From NCBI GenBank assembly GCA_914767715.1, contig OU612071.1, positions 3,472,001 through 3,536,000 on the forward strand: a stretch of 64,000 bases of DNA. Reading direction: 5' to 3'. Below are positions 1-12,299 of the stretch, one piece after another. How positions within the stretch are numbered: the stretch's first letter is position 1; each line of letters opens with the position of its first letter. The position numbers and the translations under genes were made by a program. This DNA is from Membranipora membranacea. Its lineage: Eukaryota > Bryozoa > Gymnolaemata > Cheilostomatida > Membraniporidae. Below the pieces are notes generated by a model that was given only the letters and a program-made list of their open reading frames with translations, was not told the DNA's origin and did not search any database.

Positions 1-16
1 TGCTCTGATCTTGCAG

Positions 17-2398
17 ATGTGTGAACGAGCCCGGAGGGTACAGTTGTGACTGCGAGGGTACTGGTTTTTCAGGAGTTTACTGTACCACAGATATTGATGA
101 GTGTAGAGGAGCTGTGGGACAGACGAGGTGTAAAAATGGAGGTAGGGCGATAACAGCACTAATAATCAGAGCTCAGGTTTTTGTATGACTATGAGCTTCT
201 CAGCGGTACAACTTCTAATAAGCCTTTTTGTCCAGATACCTCCCTCGGCAGAAGTACAATCTTTATTATTGTCATGTTGAAAATTGTATTATTTTAAAGC
301 TCTAAAACTCTTAACACCCAGTTAATCAATTCACCAACTGATTATCGCGACGTCCTTTGGAATATCTCTTTCACTTATTTCTGACCCTGATTGCTTTGCT
401 AATATGACAACTATTTGCAGCACTAAACACTGAGGGCTGAACACATCTGCATAGCTATACCGTAAACTAAGTTCTTATATATCTCTTTGATAGGTACTTG
501 TGTGAATCACCTAGGATCTTATGTCTGTATATGTCTGGATGGATGGACAGGAGTTGACTGTATCGCTGATATATCTGAATGTGACAGTAATCCATGTGCA
601 CACAACTCCATGTGTGTAGAGGGAGTAAATGGGTATGATCTTACTTATTAAGTCAGCACACCTATACAACAGAGCTTATTTTACTTTACCTGAGCATGCT
701 TCACTAAATGAAATAAGCCTGACATTCATGCATTTTTGTAAGATATGTAGACCAGTATAGACATAAAAAGGTCAATGAAATGTTCTATGTCCAATCTATC
801 CTGTATTTCTAAATCTATGATGGACCCCAATTCAGAATACAGAGGCTATATGTGAAGTATGTAAATACTATTACCAGCAGTGACCAATGTGAGGGCACTG
901 GGCTACAAGGATACTGTAGTGATTGAGAACATGGGGGGTCTTTGTAGATCCGCACCTAATCAGTAGGGCGGCATCAGAAAGTCAAGTCCAAAAAAAGGAT
1001 AGGACACATTTTATCCTAGCACTCTTGCAGAATCAACCTAGCTTCTTCTACCAATCATTAACTCTTTACACCAGTATTTCCTCTGGTTTTAGATTTATTT
1101 GCCTCTGTTCAGCTGGATATGAGGGTAGCCTCTGTACAGATAATATAGATGAATGTATGATAAGCTTACAGGCAGACCAAAGATCTCCTATATGTGGTAT
1201 CTCTGGTACCTGTGTGGACACTGAAGGATCCTACTACTGCTCCTGTCCTGACGGCACTTCAGGTATGGATCATGCACTATGTATCTAACTGCAAAACTAG
1301 CAGAAGCCATAAGAAACTTCGACCAATCACAAGCTATCAATCGATGGTGGTATCATAATTACAGTGTTATCTTAAAACTACATTTATGTTGATGTTTAAT
1401 TTACTAGTCATTGCATCTATAATATCTAATAAAAAACTCCTGGCAATAAAAGTCCTGGCGCAGTCAAGGACTGAAGAAAATCCGTCCACTTTTTCCACTA
1501 GGTCCTGAAATAAGTTTTATCTAGCAGTCACTAAAAGATACTCTCAGACCAAGAGCTTAGATTTAATTGGCTGTTGAGATTTTGACCATGTACAGCAGAA
1601 CTTACAACCTGACTATAAAATGCTTTGGTCTGTGGCTATGTTCCAAGTCATTCACACTAATTTTATCATGGCAAGTATTGATAGGAATATTCATGCTTCT
1701 AATACAAAAGCTATAGATCATTCAATACTGTCTCTTCCTCTTCTCAGGGTTATCCTGTAACACAGAGATTACATCTACAGAAGATCACACCACAGACCTG
1801 ACCTCACACATGAGCTCCACCTCTACAGAGGGAGGGACAGCTGGTAGTACAGAGCCTCAGGTGGCTGGTACTAAGTATAATGTGGCTCTAGTAGTGACCA
1901 TGACCTTACTGGTAAGTTGGCTGACAAATACTAATAAGGCTGTATATATGAGCTACAGTTTACTGTGTTTTAAGTCTTGTTAAGTGACAGCCTCGGAGGA
2001 GCTTTATGGACAGCAAACAAGTCATGTTTGAGGGTAGACCATAGTCCCTGGTCAATTTCCACATTCTACCTGTTCAGTAAAGGTTGGTCCTCTCCCATGG
2101 TCAAAATGATGCATAATCACTTTGTCCCATGGTTAAGTTGACTGCAAACGCTCATTTTGTCACGTGGTAAAGTTGTGTCATGGTCAAGTTGCCCTCTCCT
2201 AACACTTATTCACATGTACTCATGTTTATATTGTAGGCGGTGCTGCTGATCTGTGTAGTAGTTATAGTTATACTATACAGATATAAATATATAACTCCGC
2301 TGCCTATGAAAGGTTCATATCGACCTGATAGCATGACAAATCTGCCTATGTCTATACAGTATAATCCCCAATCTGATAAGAGACAGATTCTTATATAG
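17..2398 (+). CDS. EGF-repeat single-pass membrane protein, 3' five exons
   Basis: This is the C-terminal part of a type I membrane protein; its 5' end lies before the window. Exons by GT-AG and frame continuity are 17-141, 494-632, 1093-1262, 1748-1911 and 2237-2398 (stop TAG). The exons join in phases 1, 2, 1 and 0 without breaking the frame. The protein has one partial and three further EGF modules. Each new module opens with the calcium-binding type signature (DIDEC, DISEC, NIDEC) and carries the CxC and Gx(W/Y)xGxxC pattern. A Ser/Thr-rich stalk follows (TSTEDHTTDLTSHMSSTSTEG), then a roughly 25-residue hydrophobic helix spanning the last splice junction, a basic stop-transfer YRYKY, and a cytoplasmic tail of about 35 residues. 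EGF arrays of this kind mediate extracellular adhesion or ligand binding (family knowledge); the partner is unknown. Introns cut inside EGF modules rather than only between them. The stop codon sits inside a tandem repeat. Confidence 0.86.
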
Positions 2399-2552
2399 GG
2401 TATATACAGTATAACCCACCATCAGATAAGAGAAAGACCCTTATATAGGATATATACAGTAAGACCTACCTTCAGATAAGAGACAGATTCTTATATAAGG
2501 TATATGCAGTAAAATTCACCATCGGATCAGCGATATATTCTCATATAACCCT
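2353..2552 (+). repeat. 50-bp tandem repeat overlapping the EGF gene stop codon
   Basis: Four imperfect copies begin at 2353, 2403, 2453 and 2503. Each opens with TATACAGT or TATGCAGT and contains a CAGATAAGAGA-like core. Copy 1 encodes the last residues and the TAG of the EGF protein; the others lie in its 3' UTR. The period is not a multiple of three, so copy-number change would not extend the reading frame in phase. Confidence 0.85.
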
Positions 2553-3717
2553 CTCTCGAAGACACAGCGAACAATATTCCTAATTGGGTTAGTGTTCCTG
2601 ACATGGCAAGAGCATTAGCTTATCATTGAGGCAACTCTTAAGGTCATAGTGTGGTAATTTGAAGTTATTTATGTATGCTAACCAAGATAACCGCAAGTAT
2701 TGACATTAAGCTGAGTGGGCATCTCTGTACCAATCTGTAACAATCTGTATCATTGGACAATCCTTATCCAATCAGCAGGTGAGAATTATGTAGACTTCGA
2801 CATGATGCAACATGGTGGCAGATCAGACCTGCCATAAAACTGTTATTTTGAAGTGGATACAGACCTGCCATACAAATATGTGTTGGTAGTAGATACAACT
2901 ACAGAATATTGATAATTATTTTAATTTTTTAAGTTATTTTTCACTTTTTTATGCTGAGCCTTCTTACACTTTGTAACTACTTATTCCTTATTTGTATCTT
3001 TATGTTTTTGTTTCCTGATGTTTTTGTAATGAATCGGGTCATTTTTCTGAAAATCACAGCAGATTGACCTAAGCTCCCTAGTTTTCCGGATGTAGAGCTT
3101 GAGAGTTGTACCATAATGAAGAGCATCATGCAATTATCTGTGAATGAGAGCAGGACAGAGGGTGAATTTCTCTGTGGTTTTGAGTCTTCTATTATGTAAA
3201 CCTAGCAAATGTAAATAAAGTGTATTTGTAAATTCTTAGTAATATCAGATCTGCATAATGACATTTTGTAAATGAGTAATCACATTTTGTATTTGTACTC
3301 ACTTGAATGTTAAAATCCCTTTTTTTGCATGTGACATAAAGATTAGCATATGTACTGGCTGTCCGATAATCATGCATATTTATGCAGTTCCTTACTCGTT
3401 TTTATCAGACCTGACAGCACATTGACAAGAATAAATCCCCATTAACGAAATCAGAAAGTTGACCCCCTCCTTTCATTCTTAAAACATCCATGAAATAAGC
3501 ATCTCTCTCTGTTTACCTGAAACTATAGGTCATCCCCAACATTTTAGTGTATTGTATGAGTCCATAGCCCAACCTGGACCGGAGATACAGGCTCTCAAAG
3601 TCAGCACTGTCACAGCTAGCTCATAGGCAGAGAGTGTGACGTAACACACGGGCAGTTGAGTGCAAAAGCAGTTAGTGGGCTCGCTGAGGCATATTGTTTC
3701 CATTGTCCAATAGTTCA
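2553..3717. other. intergenic, no gene seen
   Basis: AT-rich sequence with T-runs near 2920-3010. No open frame looks like coding sequence. It probably includes the 3' UTR and downstream flank of the EGF gene. Confidence 0.5.
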
Positions 3718-3825
3718 GGGTTCACTATAATGCGGAAATGCGGAATTTCTCTTGAAAGTACGCGTTAGCACGTGTGTTTCTCAGTTTTAACGATGAAATG
3801 ACTAAACTGCGGAAATTTGGAAACA
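3718..3825 (+). repeat. short repeat with GCGGAAAT motif (MITE-end-like)
   Basis: Opens with GGGTTCACTATAATGCGG and contains a second GACTAAACTGCGGAAAT motif near 3800. The same end sequence occurs in reverse complement at 10,561-10,582. This suggests a small non-autonomous DNA-transposon family or a fragment of one. Confidence 0.55.
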
Positions 3826-4340
3826 CCTTTTAATTGGTTAATTGAATCCCACCAAGCCAATCAGGGGTAGTGATCTCATTTTCTGCCTTATCCAAAACAT
3901 GGTCAGGTCTTTGGTTGATGCCTGGTGGTGTTGCTTCATGAAGAAGCTCTGTAAAATTGCATACTCTACTCTACTCTGCTAGTGAAGACTATACTGCTGT
4001 AGAGTTTTCCTTTCCAGTCTTGGCAAGTTTCAGGTAACAGTTTCCATCCTTGTATAGTGGTAGCACTCACTAATTTAGCTAAATATTTCCAACGTTTGTA
4101 TTATTAAATAATATATATATATATATATTAATAATAATCATCATGACTTCACTTCTCTCTCTAGTACTTTACTGTAGGTAGTACTATTACTACAACTTAC
4201 TCAGCTTACTAGTTACAAGTCTAGTAGCCTTCCCACTCACTGAACTAAACCATTACACTGCTGTTATATACCAACGCTTACTCAAGTCAGTGCTGTGGTA
4301 TTGTGTGCTTAGATAAGTGACTGTGTGTAAATAAGTTATA
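3826..4340. other. intergenic with TA microsatellite
   Basis: Contains an alternating TA run at about 4108-4130 and short CTACT repeats near 3963-3980. No gene is seen. Confidence 0.5.
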
Positions 4341-4482
4341 AGCATGTATACTTTGCCATGCATACCCCATCATAGCCTGTCTTGACAAGCTTTGTTCGGC
4401 GCCCACCCCCGAACAAAGTTTGTCAAGACAGGCTAACTCTGGCAATGGGCATTGGATTGGCAAAGTATACAATTACATGCTT
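4341..4482. repeat. nested hairpin repeat (MITE-like)
   Basis: The outer arms pair (AGCATGTATACTTTGCCA at the left, its complement with a small gap at the right). The inner arms also pair: GCCTGTCTTGACAAGC, then a TTTGTTCGG arm, meets CCGAACAAAGTTTGTCAAGACAGG. The inner motif recurs as a bare hairpin at 11,041-11,071, so it is a mobile or dispersed repeat rather than a local accident. Confidence 0.65.
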
Positions 4483-7359
4483 GTAAGTTCTTAAGATGCC
4501 GATAGTCCCATGGTGCCCCTGGCCTGGGACTAACTTGCAAGCCTTATTTTACATATTATATATAAGCCTAGGTAGGAACTCAAGTCCAAGATCTTGTCAC
4601 ATGTGCTTGATTTGGTGCGTTCAAACTAAAGTTTTAACTTCAATTTGATCCAACCCCCCTGCGTCACATGGCGCACAACACATTAAACCTGGGTTGTGAT
4701 GAGTTGTGTGTGGATGTTACGGCCCTCGGGATATGGGGCCTGCGTGTGGTTGCATTATACTCACTCACCATACGAAAGCACAACAATGAGTGACTTTAAT
4801 TGATATTAATTCAATATAAAAATGCCATTTATTTGTACTCATTGGAAACAACCTGTGCTGTGCTTCAAAGCCTTCCTTGGTCAGTAGGTTCCTCTTACAT
4901 TGGTTGTTGGGGAAAATCAAATATCAATGGTCGATGGAATTCTCAAAATTTGTTTGCTCCTGTAATCAGTGCCTCATAGGGCCAAATTTTTAATTATCAA
5001 CAGTATGATGAAACAAAAACGGGTTTAGTAATTGCCATAGCTATGTATGGGCCTAATAACACTACACTACATTGCTGTTGCCAGCTACAAAATACCGATG
5101 TTTGTCCCCTAGCTTACTTGCTGGTTTGATCAAGCACAGGTGCTGTTGCCTACATTAGAAGGTGTGATAAAAAAGGTCTTGTTATGATATGCATGCAAAT
5201 ACTCTTCATATCACACCAAAAATTGCGCTTTGGTTTGTTCATGCCATATAGCTAAATAAAAAAATGATTTTTCAAGCTAACTATATCATATACTATCCAC
5301 CCCTCCTTCTTATGATCTCTACTTTAGAAAGCTGAAAGTAGTGAAGCTTGGTGGTTCTTAGAAATGTGCATGTAGTTGTATTCAGATTACTAGAAATTTG
5401 TCAATTTATCCATAGTATTGTATCTGAAGATCATAACATATTGCATTGAAAGAATATGAAGAAAAAACATTGAACAGTACGGATATTACCTAGGCCTGTA
5501 AGTGCATGATATTTGCTTGTTGCAGGAAAAGGTTTCTTTCTCTTACTGGCGATGGTTTACTGTGAGAAGAGCGATCGACGGTCTTCATACTCATTTCTAT
5601 CCATTGAGAACTGCGACTGAGACAAAGATCAGTGTGAGTGGCTACCTCTAGTCTTTTAGGAAAATCAAGTCTAGATGACAAAGATGTCTGTGGACTTTTT
5701 ATTTTTCCCATAAGTTTACTTCAGCATATTTCAGACCCTGTGTAGAAATATACTTTAGATGATTTGTTTGCTGAGTTTTCTGCTCACACTTATTGAGAAG
5801 ATAACTTTGAATGGAATTTTACATTAGCGATGTGTGAGCAGTGAGTGTGCAAGCAGGGTGAGGGTGGTGCGAGCCTCTTTGCCTATAGATAGGTCATGAG
5901 GTTGTAAGCCCACCCATTTAGACCTGACTTTATTGTGCTCCACATCATTCAGATGCTATTACTAAGTTTGATAGACCAGCACGCTAGACAGTGCACCGTT
6001 TGGAATAAAAATGACACTTGACATATGACATATGCCTACACTGAACAGCTTAGTGTTAATGTACTTACCGCCTCTTTCATCATTAAAGCCGATGAATTTG
6101 TCATGGAGATCCTAGGTCTTTGGTTTTGGCTCACAGAATTATTTATTAGACAGCTTATAGTGCATTAATCCCAATAGTCTTTTTTTTAAATGGATAACCA
6201 TTAAGTGAAATACTTGCACTAAAAAAAAAAGCGGCATCCTCGCTGCTCTTTGCCTTGAAAATATAAAATTATCTCTAAACATATTGCTGAGAAGTAGCAT
6301 AATTAGTTGCACTGATTGTCCATGTACAATTGAATTTGGCATCAGTAATTCAGTGCAACTTTTGAAATGAAGGTGAGGACCACTTGCCATTTTAGATGTG
6401 CGGTAGCGAAGATGTCAGATGTTCACTGGTTACTCACAGGCAATGCCACTGTTTCGTCTGCAGTACACAACACTATACAGTGTGCCTGTCTAACCAATGA
6501 GGGAGTTAATTGGTCTAACAAGCAAAAGCCATTGTAAGTTGACCTAGTCATAAAACTTAAAAAATTGCCGAATAATGTGAAGAAAGCTTGAGTTGCTTGG
6601 TGGTAAGGTAATTAGTGTCATATTATGACATATTATGTGAAAAATCAGCAGTTTTCCCATTGAGCTCCCTTAATTCAATTTGATTCATCAATTGTGGAAC
6701 AACTAATATATCTGTATCCTCATCATTGATCAGTTTGTCCAACGATGTTCAATTGTTTGTATCTTACCTCAAAAATCCATCGCAGGCGTTTTTTGAAGTA
6801 GCTTGGCACTGATTTTGTTTGTTATTGGTACTTGTAGAACTGAGTGTCACTAAAAGTTAATTCAATCTGTGAGTAAATACAGGTCGATTACTCTCATCAT
6901 ACCATGCAAGGACAATGCTGCATGCGTGATCATGACTATCCAAGCAGTGGGAAAAATGGGAAACAGACTTTATGTTGAGGTAATTTTGATAACTTTTGGC
7001 ATTACATGCTGCGAGTGATATGTTCTAGACCTATCTCAGTTGCCTCATAATCCCTGAATGATCACATGGTGGGAGTAGGTGTCGATCATTGCTCTTTCCC
7101 CATGATCAAGACTTTTCTGACAACATAATTAGTCTGATGCTGAGGGTTGACAGCAGGTAGTTTATAACAACAATTGTCCAAAATACCTCAAATAAGTGAG
7201 TGCCCTACCCACCGGCCTTGACTTCTGAAAATCTGTTGTGTCGATTGCATGGCCTGAAATACGGAGCACATCACATAGTGTGCTATTATGAAAAGGATTG
7301 ATACCGGTAATTAGCAAGTTTGATAAGCCCCACACACAGTTGTATGTGGAGTAATTTTA
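4483..7359. other. intergenic, no gene seen
   Basis: I see no coding signal or clear repeat structure. Short open frames on the minus strand at 5490-5711 and 6139-6390 have neither recognisable domains nor splice context. Confidence 0.45.
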
Positions 7360-8490
7360 CAGACTACTTACAGTAAATCCATCTGATTTATACCCTCCCC
7401 ACCCACACAAGTCCCTTACATTGTTGGGTTGGCTTAAACAAACCACTAACGGTAACAATGGTTCCTACATATTATATATTTTATATTTCAGGTTGTTCCC
7501 AGATTTCCAGTTCAGGTTGAGGTTATAAGTGTGCTGATGTTATGATGCATGTTTATGTGTTATGGTGATGAATAACATTCAGGTAAGAAATACCCGTCAG
7601 AAAGAAGTATAATGTGAAACTCAACTTATCCCGTGGCCGCATGTGTGAAATCCAACCATCGTTCAGTACCTCAAACTCAAACTACCTTATAACCCATATA
7701 AATATTAGCTTTTGAAGACAAGCTAAAAAAACAGTACGATCTCATAATGTCACTTCGAGCAACGCCTTAAGTTCTGAAAATTGGTTTGTATACATCCTTC
7801 ATAAATAACCCAAGAGAAGTAAATAAATAAGCTAGTTAGGAGGTGACTTTATGTTAGCACACCCCAATTTCCACAAATCCATTTTATTAAAACTCCTCTT
7901 GGGTAGTTCAAAAGAACCTATCCTCTTCAAACACGGTTTTTTTGTGCTCTTGGGTAGAGAGGATATACACCCCTAAGAAGTAAGGTGCTAGAAATGCTCT
8001 TCAATGTGACTAAAAATCCAGCTTCAGTAGTACCAATTGCATGGCCTGAAAATTTGTTTTGAGAAACGTAACAGACTATCTTTAGAAATTCCATATCACA
8101 TGTACCCTCCCTGCTGCCACAAAATTACCCTTCCTTACATTCTAGGGTTGGAGTAAACAATTCATTAATGTGTTTAACAGGCATTAGCAATGGTTCCCCA
8201 TATTATAGAAGAGGTATACACCCGAGGGTGCTGGGGGCTGGAACAATCAACCTTGAAAGCTCCTCCAACGGGATTTGAACTCACAAATCCTGCGGCACCA
8301 ATCACCTGGCAGTGAATAGCAAGCGCGCTGACCGATCGCACCATCTCACCGTCCCCACAAATTTTATATTTCTCTTTTTTTTCAGATGATTTCCAGACTC
8401 CTTGCTCAGGTTTGCAGTATTAGTATACTGATGTTATGCAGAATGTTTATTTATAATGGTGAATAACTGTGTACAATAAGGTCAGTGATA
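7360..8490 (+). repeat. diverged direct duplication, second copy carrying a SINE
   Basis: The tract 7370-7590 (pyrimidine-rich stretch with ACCCTCCCCACCC, a GGGTTGGCTTAAAC motif, a TTTCCAG-containing stretch, then a GCTGATGTTATG stretch) is echoed at 8095-8490. The matching landmarks there are TACCCTCCCTGCTGCC, GGGTTGGAGTAAAC, TTTCCAGACTCC and TACTGATGTTATG. The second copy is interrupted by a tRNA-derived SINE. No coding capacity is seen. Confidence 0.55.
8211..8357 (-). mobile_element. tRNA-derived SINE, family 1, copy 1
   Basis: Read on the minus strand, a tRNA-like head has an A-box-like TGGTGCGATCGGTCAGCG and a B-box-like GAGTTCAAATCCC. A shared tail follows (CCAGCCCCCAGCACCCTC, then GGTGTATACCTC). 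The same head-tail arrangement occurs at 28.5 and 37.6 kb, and a truncated copy at 10.7 kb. Confidence 0.75.
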
Positions 8491-10375
8491 TATATATATA
8501 TATATTGAGACATATGTTGAATCAAACCACATCATTGTTCAATACTTCAGAATCCCACTTTCAAATTTTTCGTCATACTACTGCTGGTCAGGGACTTGCA
8601 TTATACAGGCCTGCTGCAGCAAATATTATTCTACAAATAACCTGTCTTAATTTCAATTTTATAACTGCGCGACCCTTGGGCTTGATGAGTATAATGTGCA
8701 TAAAAAACATGTTTCAATACCTCCAAAATCGCTAGGCATCTCACAACTGGGTGGGAAGTGATACATGTGGTGCGGAACCAAAAGTGACTAGGAAGCTAGC
8801 ATGTCAAGCAAACAGTTCTAGTATTGGAAGCTGGTCTTGAGAGAAGACTGCCAGTCTTGCCATGACATGCTAGAAGTTGATCGCTCTTGTCCAAAAGACT
8901 ACCGTGCAGTTAGCAGTTAGATTTAATACCAAGGATAATTTGTCCGATTGGAGGCATATGCCCTAGTTGTAGGTAAAAGATATGAAATAAATTCTGAAAC
9001 ATTAGACCTTTAGAGACCCGCACAATGATCAACCATCAGCTTTTAGCTAGGGGGTGGTCAAAGCAATTTCAATATCATTAGGGAAGAAGCTGCGGTCTGT
9101 TTGTTTCTGTCTCATCAGGGAGTCTCCTTTTCGGCAGGGAGGACGGGTGGGATACCCTCCCTGCTCCCTGTGATAAGTTGCCCCCAGACTGCTCAGCTGA
9201 CAGTTGGCATTTTTATATTTTCTTCTAGTGATGCATCTACCGAGTTCTGTGATTGCTGAGAATAACTCTTGCTATGGACTGAAGCTGCCTCATGATCGAT
9301 AGATTCTAGTCCATCTTGTTCAGAAGGTCACAACAGTCTCTCCAATCAACATAAATTCAAATTAAATGTAGTCTATCGATAAATTTCAGATTGTGAAATG
9401 TCAAACTTTTCCTCCTGCCAAAATTCAACTCATTTAATGTAGGTCAGTTATATTTCATAAACACCACAGTGAATCAAGGTTTAATCTTGCTAAATACAAA
9501 GTTACAGATGTATGTATGCTTATAAACTACCCCTGATTTTAGTAAAATATTGGCTGATATTACGCATCTACACTATCAATACCTGAAACAATGAATTGTT
9601 TTATAAATATCTACCAACTACATTGTTGGACTCACTTGTGCTTTTAAACAGGCTGATCAATATGATTATTGTGTGGCTTATGAAAATAAAAATTATAATT
9701 TCTCAGTCTCATCACGCAATCTTGACTATGTGCTTAGATATTAAAAGTTATAATTAGTTGTAGTTCAATAGAGCAGAAAGAAAAACCAAAAACACTCCTA
9801 TGAATTGTTGTGACAAGGACCACCCTGCCTTTCTCGAAAAATGATCTTTGGTGTCAAAGTGGGTGGCTATGCTCTACTGTATACGGTTCCGCTACGAAGG
9901 ACTTGATCACCAATAGACTGATCTACATGTTTTCACAGATGCTCTTCTATGTTCTCCGATGACTTTTTTGCTACTACCATGATAATCACCCAACGTCACC
10001 ACTTGTAAGATATCAGGTTAACTATTGATGTGTAAACACCCGGGTTGCTAATTGCATAAATTATATAGCTTCACTCTCAATGTATATTAGTGTCCTATAG
10101 CTTCACTCTCAATGTATAATATGCCAATAAAAACATTTCTCCTCAATAAAACTTGCCTCTATCAAAATCTGCATTTGAGTAATGGTAACTATATGGGAAT
10201 TTTGTTTGACAAATCATCATATTAGAGTTATCTTCTCCTGTATACTCATGTACATATTTCACTGGGAATTGCACTTTACATAAATAGTGCTACAGCTGTA
10301 CTACAACACATAATTTCTAACCCAGATTGCCCATACACATAGCCTATGAGATGGTTTCGTAGAACACATATCAAT
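8491..10375. other. intergenic, no gene seen
   Basis: A TA run lies at 8489-8507. A roughly 23-bp segment (TATAGCTTCACTCTCAATG) is tandemly duplicated at 10,064-10,118 with period 32. Nothing coding is supported. Confidence 0.45.
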
Positions 10376-10585
10376 TTTTTCACTGGTAAAAATTTCCACA
10401 TTTTAGTCAATTTTGACTAAAATGCGGAAAAATGCTTTTCAAGGTCACAAGTGCGTCACAAGGTGATTACCGCATTTTAGTCAATCCCACACAGGATTCA
10501 CTAAAATGCGGAAATACGCACTGATTCCCGCAACACGCACGTGAATTTGCGTGATCACGGATTTCCGCATTATAGTGAACCCGCA
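10376..10585. repeat. cluster of alternating inverted GCATTTTAGTSAA motifs
   Basis: Variants of TTTCCGCATTTTAGTCAA occur about five times in alternating orientation (near 10,393, 10,413, 10,470, 10,498 and 10,561), forming at least two local palindromes. The right end, ATTTCCGCATTATAGTGAAC, is the complement of the repeat end at 3718. It looks like a small DNA-transposon derivative or a stack of them. Confidence 0.55.
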
Positions 10586-10699
10586 ATAGTTATGCGTAAA
10601 TAATTAGTCTAAGTCCTGAATTGATTACGGTTTTTTGTGCCTAGCACTGGTATCATCACATACTGAAATAGGAACACAGTGTAATATATTCAATCTACT

Positions 10700-10805
10700 C
10701 AGTAGCGATTAGTGCCGCAGGAGTTGTGGGTTCGAGTCCCACTGGGGGAGCTTTCATTGTTGATTGTTCTAGCCCCCAGCACCCTCGGGTGTATACCTCT
10801 CCAGA
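10700..10805 (+). mobile_element. tRNA-derived SINE, family 1, 5'-truncated copy
   Basis: Retains the B-box region GTGGGTTCGAGTCCCAC and the family tail ending GTGTATACCTCTCC. The A-box half is missing, as expected for 5' truncation during reverse transcription. Confidence 0.72.
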
Positions 10806-12291
10806 GCAATAAAATTTCCATTAGTTATATTCATTCAGTTACGGGATAATAGCAGCTCATTGATATTAGTTAGTTCATTCGGTCTCAGTCAACTATCACT
10901 GCAATTATGTCAGATGAAGACAAGATTCAAGATCCTGACAGGGTAAGTTCTAAAACAAGGCATGATTGAACTCATTCAATTCTAGTAAAGTAAAGTAAAC
11001 CTGAAGTTGGTTGGAAAAAAGATGCTTGTCATCACTCACTTAGTCTGTCTTGACAAGCCAAGACAGGCTAACTCATCATAAATGATGAAGACAACAACAA
11101 TTCAATTCAAACCAAGTATTGATGCTGCATTGCTGAGTATAACAATGAATAACATGACTCTGTGTCACTGCTTGCCTCTTGTGCCTCCCTGGTTGACTTC
11201 ATATTTGATGACTTACTTTCCTCAGCTGCTTTCCATGAATGTACGTACCCTTCCGTGGTGGTCGAGAAAAATTGATGACAATTTACGATTTAACGAAGCT
11301 AATAGTTTTGATTCTGTCCAGACAGTATAAAAAATTTTGCCACAGCGCTCTTCATTAGACTGACACGTGCAATATGATACAAATTATTTGGAGGCGCGAC
11401 TAGAGCTTTTATAGTCATTGTTATTTGTGCAGTTCATGTCACTTAATTCTAACTCCAGGGGACCCAAAAGAAATAGTTCTCATCATGAATTCTTTGCGTT
11501 GCAAAAATTCTCGCTTGCAAGGATTTCCAGTGGATGATGGGCGTATTTCAGGTTTTTGTCAAACAGACATTATTTCCAACATAAAGAAACATTTTACTCC
11601 TTGTATCGTGCTATTCAAGTGGTAATGGAAATAAAACACTGATAACTGAGTGAAAAGTAGTTACCAAGGAAGTGAATATACAGGGTTGGCAGCTTCGTGT
11701 TAAAAATCTGAATCATGATCACTCCCCCAATCTACTTTATCAAAAATAAACAAGGAGTTACATTCCCCCTTAATTTGAGGAGACAACTATAAATCTCCGT
11801 TAGCAAGTCATGTCATCCAGCTTTGATGAGTTTCAGCATATCCCCATATGCAAGGCTCGTCAGCAAATACCAGAGAGGCGATAGTTTCATAAGTAATAAT
11901 TTCTGCCCTTCTACCTTGATTGAGCTATCATGAAGTTTATCATCTAAAGCACTGAGCTTTGTTTGCCTGATGGATGCTTCAATTATTAAAAAGTGCTCAC
12001 ATTTGTTCGATCAAACTTGATGCATCCAAGGTTCTATCAAATGAGGGCAAGTTATTGCAACCTGGACGGACAAGAAAACTATGAGCAATCAAATAATTGC
12101 AATTGATGATTTTTACTGTGTCAGTGTCATTATAATTAGAGCTCAACATTTTTGGCAGTTCAATCATTCATGCTCTTTGTCAATGGCACTTTAACTATGA
12201 TTCTAGAGTCAGCAAAGACATGTCAAATTTCTACTAGTTACACATGGCTAGGTGAGTGCGCAATTGTAGTAGAATGAATTATTATTTGTAT
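10806..12291. other. intergenic with small hairpin relic
   Basis: A short hairpin at 11,041-11,071 (GTCTGTCTTGACAAGCC with its complement) matches the inner arm of the repeat at 4341. Short open frames at 11,082-11,330 and 11,425-11,625 show no domain or compositional support. Confidence 0.45.
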
Positions 12292-12299
12292 GTTTTGGT

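Noticed and set aside
4287-4472. 61-codon minus-strand frame
   Set aside because: It lies across a hairpin repeat and has no independent support.
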